From positions 1-64,000 of the forward strand of contig CALNXN010000011.1 in assembly GCA_942490645.1 (NCBI GenBank): a stretch of 64,000 nucleotides of DNA, given 5' to 3'. Position 1 is the stretch's first letter; each line of letters starts with the position of its first letter. The DNA comes from CALNXN01 sp942490645. Lineage in GTDB: Bacteria; Pseudomonadota; Alphaproteobacteria; Rhodobacterales; Rhodobacteraceae. A program made the position numbers and the translations under genes. Positions 28,272 to 40,709 of the stretch are shown here, in pieces. The notes beneath the pieces are model-generated. The model was not told the origin of the DNA and searched no databases. It saw only the letters and a program-made list of their open reading frames with translations.

Positions 28272-28672
28272 GACTACCGATCTTGTCCTCCTTTGTTACT
28301 TCAATTTTTACTGCCGCCGCCGAAACTGATTTGATCGTAGAATAACCTTTCAGATTAACCACATATATGGAGAGAAAACCAAAAATGAAATAAGGAATGA
28401 AATAATGACTTGTGGTGACCACTTGAGGCAACGACTTTAATCTGTAGGATGTAAAAACTTCAATGGATTTAAACTTGTTTAGTTGATGTCATACTCTGCT
28501 AGTTTTGTGAGAGTTGGGTTTAATTTGGGAATAATCCTGGCATAATTTGGGAATTTGCTTAAGTAGAATATTACAGACGAAGGCTTTAATGTTATTAACA
28601 AAACAGAACACAAAGCGAATCAAAAAAACTGATTCGCGAAGTATAGTAACGAACAGTCGAGATCAGAGAGAG

Positions 28673-29868
28673 GTGACGAATGTCAAGTCGGGAAAAGGAT
28701 CAGTGGCCATTGCAAGTTTGATGGGATTTATTCTCGTCTTTTCAATAGTGGCAATCATCTCTGAGTTCGAGCAACAACAACAGGCATTAGCCTATGGACT
28801 TTTGAAAGAGGAGGAGGCTTCCAACATCGTCTTCCCCCTCATCAGCATCAGACTCTACAGAAGGCAGTTCAATGGAGGCAACAACAACAAATACGGCTAC
28901 GCCAATGAGCTCAATATCAATGAATTCGATGTAACAAAACATGTCCCCACAGCCATCATCATTAAGCTCATCAACATCAATTCCACAACCAAACGATAAC
29001 AGCACCGTGGTAAATGTTGAAGCAACTAATGCCTTGCATGAGCCAGCAGCTGGACTAACAAATGTATTTGGTCCAGAAGGACTATTTCCATTTCAGAACT
29101 TTAGTTGTGCAGACGCATTAACTTGTGGAATACCTGCTGGCGAGAACGCAAAGTTCACAGGAGTATTTGAGCAAGGAAATGTCAACAATATGACCTCGTA
29201 TGAAGCAACATATACATCTCCGGTAACATACGGACCACACCAGATTGCAGGGCATGAATACAAGATAACACTAACAGATCTAAACTGGAATAGCGCAGAC
29301 TCTGCATTACCAACAAGACAACCAGAATTTGCCGCAATGGTGAATGATGTAGGATTTAATCAGATCCAACATGGAGCTTCTAATGTAGACAGATCAGATG
29401 TACCTCAACTGTATGATGAAGCATTTCTATATGGGCATGCAATGGTGACCGATAATACGAATGGAAACAATACCGTTGTTGCTAAAGACATATTCACTCA
29501 TGTAATGGTCGCACACGTTATGGATGAAAACGAGTACTACAGAAACTTGAAAGATAAAGCATTGAGTCCAAACCTAGTGTTTCTATTTGCAGTAAATATA
29601 CCAAATGACACTGAATTGCCAGGAGTCGGCTCATTGAGTGCGGAAGAGGCCCAGTCATTCACACCCCTAGCCGATGACGAATCACTAGATAATTCCCCAC
29701 CCATCGACTATCCAGTAAATATCCCCACACCGCGAGAGGGAGAAATTGACGAACCAGAATCACAGTCTACAGTATGGTCGGTAGCCAATCCAAATCAACC
29801 ACTGCTCTTCACATTCCTGGAGTACCCAAAATGCAGAGATAAACCTAGATTCAGATGCGACCAATTAG
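28673..29868 (+). pseudogene. Exported or anchored protein, second copy
   Basis: From GTG 28,673 the leader and membrane helix (SVAIASLMGFILVFSIVAII) are readable. A one-base insertion near 28,822 breaks the Ser-rich linker. The main domain is then continuous from about 28,941 to 29,815, including the segment CGIPAGENAKFTGVFEQGNV, part of which is deleted in the left arm. A last shift near 29,817 leads to the true C-terminus YQNAEINLDSDATN and the stop at 29,866-29,868. Joining both arms gives a ~390-aa protein. The family was not recognised. Confidence 0.68.
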
Positions 29869-30091
29869 GGAGAGAAAGCAGAAAATTTTCTAGACCTCTC
29901 TTTTTTCATTCTCTTTTTTTGAAGTTTAATTCCTAATGTCTCGCCCTGTCTGAAAGTAACATCACATCTCATAACTATCCTCACCTATTTGACTGTAAAA
30001 GTAAGATATCTGGATACCGCTTTTAACAGAAATGATTCGAAACAGCGGCTACAAACAAGAATGAAAGATTATTTTCGATCCCTGAAATCGT

Positions 30092-30325
30092 CTAACTCTT
30101 CAAACAGCTTACCTCACGTGTATCTATCAAAGCGCTATTGCCTAAGATATTATGATGGGGTGGCTCTGAGCTTGTAACACGAACCAATGCTCCTCTTACC
30201 TTCATGTCATAGTTGATAAATCTTAGACATGATTCTTCCCCTAGTAGCATTTGCAAGAGGACCGTTTCTGCGGTATTCATTACCATATCCAAAGTATGTT
30301 TTCCTATATTAGAGAATGGTGGCAT
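30092..30325 (-). CDS. Conserved small protein, second copy
   Basis: In this arm the N-terminal MPPFSNIGKHTLDMV and the body MNTAETVLLQMLLGEESCLR are in one frame, showing that the left copy is broken. One C is missing from the proline codons near the end (SEPP), so the frame overruns the normal stop and gains ~20 residues. The real protein is probably ~58 aa. No family was recognised. Confidence 0.5.
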   Translation of the reverse strand: MPPFSNIGKHTLDMVMNTAETVLLQMLLGEESCLRFINYDMKVRGALVRVTSSEPPHHNILGNSALIDTREVSCLKS

Positions 30326-30400
30326 TCAATTATATACTTGCAAGAAGATCGGAAAGGCCTTATTGAAACTGATAAAAAGCTAGTTAGAGAAGAATAAGAA

Positions 30401-30785
30401 ATGATATCCAGAACACTAGTTCTTACTGTATTTGTTTTCACCGCGATATTCTTGGGATCAGTTCAACAAGCATATGGACAAACCAGATTTGACTTCTTTT
30501 CGCCTACAAAAAGTGACGAAGATCGAAAGCAGCAGATTTACAAGATAGTAGAACTACAGGTTTATAACTTTGAATTGCACGATATATTTGTCATATATGA
30601 TGATTTGGATGTCATCGAATGTAGCTAATAGAATATTCGAACAAGAAAAACTTGAAGGTGTGGGATATTCTGAATCTGAGATCAAATTGAAAGTTAATAA
30701 TGCATCAATCGATTTATTTCTCAAGAGTAAAGACGAACTCGCAGGCAGAGGGAATATTAGAACAACTTCGATGACGAATCCATAG
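30401..30785 (+). pseudogene. Exported 127-aa protein, second copy, one frameshift
   Basis: The signal peptide and first 73 residues match the left copy. Two extra bases in GAATGTAGCTAAT near 30,620 (left arm GAATTAGCTAAT) shift the frame; the remainder (ANRIFEQEKLEGVGYSESEI to TSMTNP) continues in the next frame. One substitution (Ile to Thr) lies near the end. Confidence 0.65.
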
Positions 30786-30851
30786 ACTAGTATTGTCTAG
30801 AGGCATAACAAGAGTCGATGAGACCTTTACGAAATGGAAAAAACATAAATC

Positions 30852-31494
30852 CTAAATATGTTTTTCGTGGTTCATTACAGTCAATAACGCCGCATTCTTT
30901 TCGCGTGCTCGGCAATTCTTTGGTCAGTATCATCACTTCCGATTATTATAACATCCCTATACCCTGGCTCTAACTTGTGAATCAACAATTCTTCAATATG
31001 AGGCTCTCTCTTTAGTGCATCATACTTAGTTCCTGGTATAATGAATTTTTCATTAGTATAGAATAACGTCGTGTTTCCTAAAGCACCCATTTTTGCTTAG
31101 CATCTCTCTGTTCTATTCCAGACTTGACCGCAAAGTTCAGTTGTCTTAATAAGACTGCATAGTTATATCTACCCAAAGCAACGGAACATTTAGGAAGAAC
31201 ACATTCTCTTGGAACAGATGATAATATGTGAGAAAAATTCTATTGCCTTTAACTGACATCTTTGTTCCAATTCTGCTAGTCTCTATTAGGTCCTGCATCT
31301 TCAAGTGTTTTATTAGTGTCTTAATCGATCCTTCGCCAAGATTGAGTTCTTGACAAAGTAAATCTCTGCTAATATGACCATTATCCTCTATGAGTCTGAA
31401 AGGTTTTGAATACATGTGCAATGTCAAAGGAAAGAATTCTGCTTGGAGCATATCTGCCTGAGGTTTCTTGGAGAACCTTTACGTACATATGCAT
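30852..31494 (-). pseudogene. DUF4443 winged-helix regulator, second copy, frameshifted
   Basis: The start MHMYVKVLQ lies at 31,494. Frame changes occur near 31,430, 31,225, 31,098 and 30,893. Recognisable pieces include RLIEDNGHISRDLLCQELNL, then GIEQRDA in a third frame, then GALGNTTLFYTNEKFIIPGT and EELLIHKLEPGYRDVIIIGS. Substitutions such as Ala to Asn and Glu to Gly accompany the indels. Confidence 0.65.
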
Positions 31495-31616
31495 CTCTTT
31501 TGGATGTAATGTGCTATGAATTGCATTTATATGAATTTTTTGCATGTGTATAGTGCTGTGGTATTAACGCAATCGCATTCTAGAGTGGATCAACTTATAT
31601 AGAAATATATTCAAGA

Positions 31617-31967
31617 GTGCTAGCAAAGTGCGTAATAGAATCATTGGAAGAGGAAGAAGATAATTTTGTCGGTCTTGACAAGGTAATTGCAGACTTGAAT
31701 GGTACTGGTAACTATTTCTTGAATGTCTTTAACAACAAGGGCGTCGAATTGGGAATTCTTAGACTTAGAAAGGGAGAGATAGATACGCAACTTCCCCATC
31801 CAGTGAATGAGGTCTATTTTGTAGTTGAAGGAAAAGGATTTATAGAAATAAGAGGTAAGCTGAAACCTGTTAAGAGAGCTGATTTCATCTTTGTTCCTGC
31901 AGATGTACATCACAGATTTATTGTAGACAACCAGGATCTAGTAGTAATCTATTTTTTCCCTTCGTAG
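31617..31967 (+). CDS. Cupin-domain protein, second copy, intact
   Basis: Same 116-aa cupin as in the left arm, with two Lys-to-Arg changes (EIRGKLKPVKRADF). It is one of the few outer genes of this arm without a frameshift. The GTG start and the upstream ACTTATATAG TATA box are also conserved. See the left copy for domain details. Confidence 0.78.
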   Translation: MLAKCVIESLEEEEDNFVGLDKVIADLNGTGNYFLNVFNNKGVELGILRLRKGEIDTQLPHPVNEVYFVVEGKGFIEIRGKLKPVKRADFIFVPADVHHRFIVDNQDLVVIYFFPS

Positions 31968-32145
31968 GTCTATAAATTGCCCATTCAAAAATTGAAAAGA
32001 CTGTTATAGATTGATCATAGGATAGTTTATCCAATGAAACAGCCTTATTGAAACGTATTGAACGAAAATACTCATCATGAAGAAAGGCGTTGGATGAACT
32101 GGCCAAGAGTTTATATACAAGATTACCGTCTAGTAGCTAAATTAA

Positions 32146-32364
32146 ATGTCTACCGTTAACACGCAGATCGTAAAGGAATCCCATGGTCTACCAAAAATTG
32201 CAATAGGTGTACTAAGAGCTATACTATTGTTTGGCATATTTGTTGTAGGATATGATCAGGGACAGTTATTTAGTCTAGTAGAAGGACAATAGGCATTTGA
32301 TGACATGTGGACGCATGAATTCTACCATGATCTAAGACACGCCGCTGGCTTTCCTTGCCATTAA
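32146..32364 (+). pseudogene. cbtB: CbtB, second copy with in-frame stop
   Basis: The frame matches the left copy over all 73 codons except for AAG to TAG at codon 49 (VEGQ-stop-AFDD), which removes the histidine-rich metal-binding tail, and Ala-Leu-to-Arg-Ala type changes in the membrane helix (VLRAILLFGIF). A substitution-type nonsense change is harder to explain by indel noise. Confidence 0.75.
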
Positions 32365-32396
32365 GCTGTCTGTGTTTACGTCAAGAATGATGAGAA

Positions 32397-33135
32397 ATGA
32401 AAACCATTGCTCTTATTCTAATAACCCTTGTTTCTGAGCCATAGCAGGAACTATACTTGGTTTAATCAATCAACTATTGGTTGAACCATATATAGATCAG
32501 GCCATTGCGATTGAAGTGCAAAATACTGTAGCATCTGGTAAGTCTGTAGATGTTGACGAGCTTGTACAGTATCGCTTATGGCAGAAAGGCGGGGAGATTG
32601 TTGCTGGAACAATTTTAGGGCATTTCAATATCTGCATTATTTGGAATAGTCTATGTCTACTCTAGGGATTCTCTTCCCGGATCCAACAACAAGAAGAAAG
32701 GACTAATCCTTGCTGGAATCATGTTTTTAGTAATATTCTTGATTCCTGCATTGAAGTATCCTGCAAATCCTCCAGCTGTTGGAGACCCTGAGACTATCGA
32801 ATACAGAGAAAGCTTGTATATCGGCATGCTGGTAATTTCTGGATTTACTGCTTTGGGTGTTGCAATACTTTATAGAAGGTTAGGCCAAACGCACAAAGAT
32901 TCGAGGAAAATTATTGTGCCAACAATCTACGTTGTGATTATTGCTTTGGCATTTGTAGTATTGCCTGCTAATCCCGATGAGATCACAATATCATCTGATT
33001 TGCTAATGAACTTCAGGATTGTAACTACAATAACAATGGGAATTTTTTGGGGAGTGTTAGGTATTCTGTTAGGTTCATTCTGGGATGTTAGTAAAGCCCC
33101 ATGAAACTAGGGCACCTAAACTCAGCACTGTTTAA
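32397..33135 (+). pseudogene. cbtA: CbtA, second copy, frameshifted
   Basis: Frames break near 32,445, 32,620 and 33,095. The pieces align with the left copy, with multi-base codon changes such as ATC to GTA and CAA to GTT in the acidic loop (TVASGKSVDVDELVQ versus TIASGEPVDQDELVQ). Such clustered replacements indicate true sequence divergence between the arms. The stop is at 33,133-33,135. Confidence 0.72.
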
Positions 33136-33371
33136 TAAATGAGTTCTAGAAATTTTTTTAGATCAACGTGTACGAGTCCCAAACCCAGCTCACTTATGAG
33201 ATATTCGATTAACAACCAAAGATATCATCGAAACTAGAATCGATGCCAAAGAAATTGCTGTATTAACAACTTGAGTAATCTGTTTGCTTAGAAGTTCAAG
33301 AGATCGGGAGTGAACTCCCACTTCAAGGTCATCTCTTCTAGTTATGCTGATCTAAGGCTTACCGATATCCG

Positions 33372-34020
33372 TTAGTACTTTTGTGGACCTAACCAGTCTA
33401 TGCATTTGTTCGTATCCATTACCGATACTCCGATGCTATTCAGCTCTTCTAAACCCTTTTCATATATTTGTGAGGTGGCATCCTGTGGTAAAACAATCCT
33501 AAAGTCTCGTTCGCTTGCTTCATAAATGGTTGTTCCAGGCAATTAGGGAAAATTACATCTAAACATAATCACGGTATTAACACTTAAGTCGCGCAGATGT
33601 TCCTCCAGAGGAGTTCTGTAAAATGCACCCCACCTTGGCTTACATGATCCACTCCATAGGACCAATATGTTGGAGGGCGGCCTGACAACAAAAGACTTGA
33701 ATCTAATCTTGTGCAGCAGAAGGCTTAAGTTCATCCACAATTTCAGCGCCAACATTCCCGGCAATTACGATTTGTTTCCCATTCATGATAGCCTCTCTTC
33801 TGCATAGGTCGACGTTTGAACCGTCTTGATGGTATAGTCTTACTACATGAATAATTGGATTGCCAAGATTTCTGCAAGCTTTTACAAGTATCTGGATATA
33901 CTGTACTTTCTGCATTGTCCCAGGAATTTCAACATTGGAACCAGACAACGCAAAATCACGTTGGACGTCTATGATTATCAAAGCTGAATGCTTATTGTCA
34001 GGGGATATGAAGTCATGCAT
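33372..34020 (-). pseudogene. Isochorismatase-family hydrolase, second copy, frameshifted
   Basis: The start MHDFISPDNKHSALIIIDVQ at 34,020 is intact to KPSAA near 33,708, where one T is lost. The middle continues as SCKPRWGAFYRTPLEEHLRD and a further shift lies near 33,545, within the nucleophile region. Substitutions from the left copy (Ala/Val, Thr/Lys, His/Asn, Met/Ile) are spread along the protein. Confidence 0.68.
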
Positions 34021-34272
34021 ATCGTGTTACCTTGGATATTGTATATACTATGGATCTGGTATGTAAATATAGGTTATCATAATTCTGCAACTAGAGCATT
34101 ATTTTGATATTCAAATGTTTGAATGAGAAACATATTATCCGAGTGTTGCGGTTAATTAAGTATAATTATTACTCACTCCTTTATAAAGAAAATGTCAAGT
34201 TACAAGTCTAGTTTTATGGTGTTGAGATAGTAACATGTGCTGCTAATTCATTCTGAATTGGTAACCATTTTC

Positions 34273-34464
34273 TTATTTTCTTGATTCATCATCATACACA
34301 TCTACAAAAGCAGAAACAGCTACTTCTGCCTCTCTCAACCTTGCTAAAGCCTGGTCATATTCCCGTGTTACCATAGGTCTATTTCCAACATGTTCCTCAG
34401 CACCTTCAAACTTTCTTCTAAAATCTTGTATTCCTGTTGTTAATTCAGTTTGCCAATTAGACAT
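34273..34464 (-). CDS. Conserved 63-aa protein, second copy
   Basis: Identical in length to the left copy and differing only by Lys to Thr after NRPMV. The TATA box is weakened (CTTATATAAGAGCC in reverse order is kept, but downstream bases differ). The intact frame supports a real protein. Confidence 0.6.
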   Translation of the reverse strand: MSNWQTELTTGIQDFRRKFEGAEEHVGNRPMVTREYDQALARLREAEVAVSAFVDVYDDESRK

Positions 34465-35126
34465 TATGAATATTGCTATTGTAGTTTACTTATATAAGAG
34501 CCAATACGCTTCTTTAACGCATTTAATGTATTATATATGTAAACAAGTAATGATCTGATGAAATAGATCATATAAATGGCAAAGGTAAACATGCAAAATG
34601 CATATTCTGTGATGAGATGGTAGATAGTTTGGCTGACCATTTGGACGCTACGTATTTGCAGAAGGTCTTACTGCGTATATAATATAGGAATTGATGATAT
34701 GAACAGAACAGATGGAAAATAAGATTGCGCAATTACCGAGTAAAGCGCTAAATCATCCAAATAGGATAAGCCAAACCTGAAGAAATGACTGAATTACGCT
34801 TTATAGGTTTGAAATTTGGGCTCCAGTTAGTCACTGTGAATTTCTATAAAACTATGCTTGCTGAACCAGATCGCGGTGGATACGACTATTCCTCTATCTA
34901 TTCTGCTGCATTTGTCATTCTATCCTGAGATTCTCATTATATGCCTTACCAAATGCTACTGTTCAGCAATCACCAAAATTTGATAGATCACGTATGATTT
35001 ATAATAAGCAACTAGCCAGGATAGCCTGGTTGTTGCTGTTATCTCTTCCTTTTGCAATTGATATTATTATCATCATCTTCGGAAATACCATCCTCATTAT
35101 TATTAATCTTGGAGGCTGAATAGTAA
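34465..35126. other. Intergenic, holds mirrored zinc-finger candidate
   Basis: No firm gene. Around 34,558-34,690 the forward strand encodes HAKCIFCDEMVDSLADHLDA as in the left arm, but the final His is Tyr and the frame shifts just after. The remainder mirrors 14,990-15,640. Confidence 0.4.
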
Positions 35127-35614
35127 ATGGAGTTCAAATCTGAAGAGATAGATGAATATACTTTCCCAGAAGAAAGTACTATAGTTGGGAACAAATAGAA
35201 CTATTAATAAAAAGAGTTGCAAATGAAATAGTAAGGTCGAAAATACAAGGGCACTACGCTATTCTGGGGAATTACCAATGGGGGAATATTCCAGCAAGAT
35301 TAATTGCACGTGAACTTGATATTAATCATATTTTATTTATACCCATTAGATGTCAAAAACTACATAGAAGAGGAGATGCCTTCATTGTCCGAAAGCAGAA
35401 AATATCTTGTAGTCGACGATATTTATGATACTGGAAATACGTGTACTGTTGTCTCCAATGAGACTAGGAAAAGCTGATTGTGATTTTGCCTTTCTCATAA
35501 GAAGATTCGCAGATAATGGTAGTGGTAGAGAGGAATATATCGGCGAGATATTGAACCATACAGAAGTGGATAGTATTCCCATGGGAACGAAAAAATGAGA
35601 TCTCTACTAGATAA
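35127..35614 (+). pseudogene. Type I phosphoribosyltransferase, second copy, frameshifted
   Basis: The start MEFKSEEIDEYTFPEE is followed by several indels (near 35,175, 35,245, 35,285, 35,360, 35,450 and 35,560). The PRPP motif YLVVDDIYDTGNT is still readable near 35,402-35,440. The C-terminus is altered to KNEIST before the stop at 35,612-35,614. This is the most damaged of the mirrored genes. Confidence 0.6.
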
Positions 35615-35836
35615 CGGCATCTTTTTGAGTATTTTTGTAATGTGTATAACATGGGGATTAAATTTATCACTATCTTCATCGTCATTTTCGTGATGATCCT
35701 CAAAAAGGGTATTGACATTCACTTGCAATCTACTCATGTCCATGCAGATATTCAGATTCGAGACATTGTAGCATGAATACCACAGTTGGACTCAAAGTTT
35801 GCTAGTATCTCTCTAGAAGCTTAAAGTAGTTTGTCT

Positions 35837-36986
35837 CTACTCCTCTATACTGATGGTACCCATTATTGTCTGTATCTCTTTTAAGATTGCTCTTGATACG
35901 ACTCTGTTGCCCTGCCATCAGAAATATGCTTGATTAGATTTAACTTTATGCTTTATTGATTCTGCAGGAACCCCTGCAATTCTATCCTCATCATCAATAT
36001 CATTTATTACAGAGGCGCCGCTACCAATGATTACCCCTATTTCCAATCTTTACTATATGTTTTATAGTTGAATTCAAACCAGTCCAGCACATATCTCCAA
36101 TTCTAGCACTTCCTCCTATAATAGTCCCCGCTGTTAAGAGCACAATGTCTTCTGCTTCTACATTATGAGCCATATAGTAGAGCATCGCAGTTTTGCCCTC
36201 CCCCAATTATTGCATCAGAAAGTGAACCCCCTTGCTATAGAACAATTAGAACAGATCTCTACGTTATTGCCTAGAACTACTCCTCCAACATGTGGAAATC
36301 TTTAGCTAGCTCCAAAAGTATCCTCCAACCTCTCATATGCAAAAGCCATCAGTTTCCACCAACCGATCCAGGCTGTATGATGCAATTCTCACCAATCCTA
36401 GTATTCTGTTCTATTATTACACGATCACCAACAGTGGTGTGTTATCTCCTATTATACACTTATCCCCTATTTTGGTAAAGTCACCGATAGAGCAATTCTG
36501 ATCCAATGCTAGCCGATTTCGATATGAATGATGTTACAGGAGCCTGCCATAATCTTCTTATTCAGACGATTTCTCTTCTTTCAATTTACAGAATGAGAAT
36601 AATAGATTTCGTTTATAACTTTCATAACAACTATTCTAGAGATTAACTTTACAAATATCAAACACCTGTTGCTTTCCGGATCTGGGATAAACCAGGCTCT
36701 CTAGCGATTGATGACAAATAATCACCTTAGCATTTGATTTGGAAATAGTCACAATTGCCTTATCTGCATCATCTAAGGAACAAAATGATAAATCTTCACT
36801 TGATGCACTTTTGATATCTTTTACGCCATAAATGCGTGTCGAATCAAAATCTTCCTTTGAGCCATAAATAGAATACTTTACCCCCAGATTTGAAAGAATA
36901 AACACAACATCAAATGATAATGGAAGTATGCCATTATTGTCACTAATATTACTCGAATGGGCACGTTGAGAGTGACGATGTGGCAT
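35837..36986 (-). pseudogene. LpxD-like acyltransferase, second copy, frameshifted
   Basis: The first ~110 codons are intact (MPHRHSQRAHSSNISDNNGI to GKQQ) with five replacements from the left copy in that stretch (Ser/Gly, Asn/Ser, Glu/Asp, Met/Val, Asn/Ser). Beyond 36,660 the hexapeptide-repeat part is scattered over all frames. The upstream promoter region is also different: ~150 nt in the left arm are replaced by ~75 nt with a poly-T/A tract. Confidence 0.68.
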
Positions 36987-37047
36987 TTCTTATAAGTTCG
37001 ATGTATGTTCACAACTTGTTCTATATAACTTTTGATATTTTGTTCTG

Positions 37048-37071
37048 TTTTTTTTTTTTTTTTTAAAAAAA
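37048..37071 (+). repeat. Poly-T (17) followed by poly-A (7)
   Basis: Low-complexity tract where the right arm departs from the left arm upstream of the lpxD-like gene. It parallels the T18 run at 8,657. Such tracts at homology breakpoints are suggestive of a library or base-calling artefact. Confidence 0.88.
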
Positions 37072-37319
37072 TATTATATATAGGATAGAGCCTATTCTCT
37101 TTGCTACCAAAGTCATATAAATCCAAGAATAGTTTAGCATCATCTAATAAATGTAGCTTTAGTTCACCACTTCATGGGATTTCCAAACTAACAGGTAAAT
37201 ACAAAATAGGTTTAGCTAATATAAAGTATTTCGAAATCAATGGCACCCAATGACCTAGGACTATTGTTATTTATTCTTTTTAGATCGAACACTTTTTATT
37301 TGCTCAATCTTTCGTATCC

Positions 37320-39366
<2,047 letters not shown>

Positions 39367-39450
39367 CAGTAATAGCCAGACAAGGCTAAGCTGATCCAAT
39401 CGTCATACACCAAGACATTAGAGTACGTGGACTTGACAGAGGTTTTTCAT

Positions 39451-39567
39451 GGTTTGGTGGTCATAGCGCGAGCAAACACCCGATCCCATCCCGAACTCGG
39501 CAGTTAAGTGCCGTCGCGCCGATGGTACTGCGTCTTAAGACGTGGGAGAGTAGGTCACCGCCAAACC
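39451..39567 (+). rRNA. 5S ribosomal RNA
   Basis: Starts with GGTTTGGTGGTCATAGCG and ends with GTCACCGCCAAACC, whose ends pair as helix I. The core CCCGATCCCATCCCGAACTC is diagnostic. It lies ~85 nt after the 23S gene. An 11-bp flanking stem, ACAGAGGTTTT at 39,436-39,446 and AAAACCTCTGT at 39,572-39,582, probably serves rRNA processing. Confidence 0.92.
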
Positions 39568-39641
39568 TAGTAAAACCTCTGTACCCGTATCTCTCTATCG
39601 ATGCGCCTCATATCAGACTTGACTTGAGGCAGCGCAATTGG

Positions 39642-39905
<264 letters not shown>

Positions 39906-40709
39906 CACCGAATTCCGTCAGGGACCATTGGAGGATGCTGCATGAACTGAACCTCCAAAGGTCACTAACGGGATTGTCCCTCACCGGACGAGATCTGTGG
40001 GTGACGCCGAAAATGGCTGCTGCGCAACGCGAAGCGCAAGACTAAGCTGTCTGCACTACGGACCTGAACGTTTCATTTTCCCGAAGGAAATTTCCGAATT
40101 GTTGCCATGATGAAGTGTCTCCATTCTTGGAATGCAAGTCGTAAGGCTATGTTTTAAAATGCTTATCTTGGTGTTACCAAGGATAGAGACGGGCGTTCGC
40201 ATCGCCCCGCCCGCTCCAATGGGAACTCATTCAAAACAAACGGCTGCAATGCAAATTGCGGCCGTTGTTTTGTCTTGTGCGACCGATTGACCGAGGACAA
40301 TGCAAGTCGGGTTGCTTCTGCAAGGCAAACAAGGCCCGCCTCCCCGTCCATGATCAACACTTTCGAACCGACGTATCAGGCTGTATCCGAGACGCGGACC
40401 GATGCACGTAATGTCTAAACACCGGGCGATGAAACAAGCGGATGTAATTTTCCGATGTCGCAAACCCAGCGGTCATTTCGCTGCTATATCTTTCGCCGCC
40501 TCCCCACACATTTTGGCCCAAATAATTGACCTTACGTCATGTAGAGTGAGGTTCGAGAATTGATTTTTATCAAGTCAAGACAATTGCCTCCAACATATTC
40601 GTATGAGTGCATGAGTTGTGACGTGGCAAAGAACCTCCGCCAACTCAGAAATATAAAAAGTGCTCAGTCCTCTGGGGACTCGGGTGTGAACAGACCGTGA
40701 GGAAACAAA
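39906..40709. other. Intergenic, nothing firm
   Basis: Eight hundred nt between the recombinase scar and the RTX gene. Short frames on both strands are not protein-like. The final ~150 nt must contain the RTX promoter; GAGGAAAC before ATG 40,710 is the ribosome binding site. Confidence 0.45.

Larger units (their letters stand above)
25011..37319 (-). repeat. Right arm of ~12.2 kb inverted duplication
   Basis: Mirror image of 12,714-24,870 with the same genes in reverse order. Its outer end is fused directly to 23S rRNA of a different organism at 37,319/37,320. In this arm the inner genes (25.4-29.9 kb) are mostly readable while the outer ones (30.4-37.0 kb) are heavily frameshifted, the opposite of the left arm. 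Coding differences between the arms are often conservative. Confidence 0.95.

Noticed and set aside
12714..37319. Inverted duplication as a transposon or linear-plasmid telomere
   Set aside because: No transposase, integrase or terminal-protein gene, and the outer ends are not terminal repeats but run into unrelated sequence.
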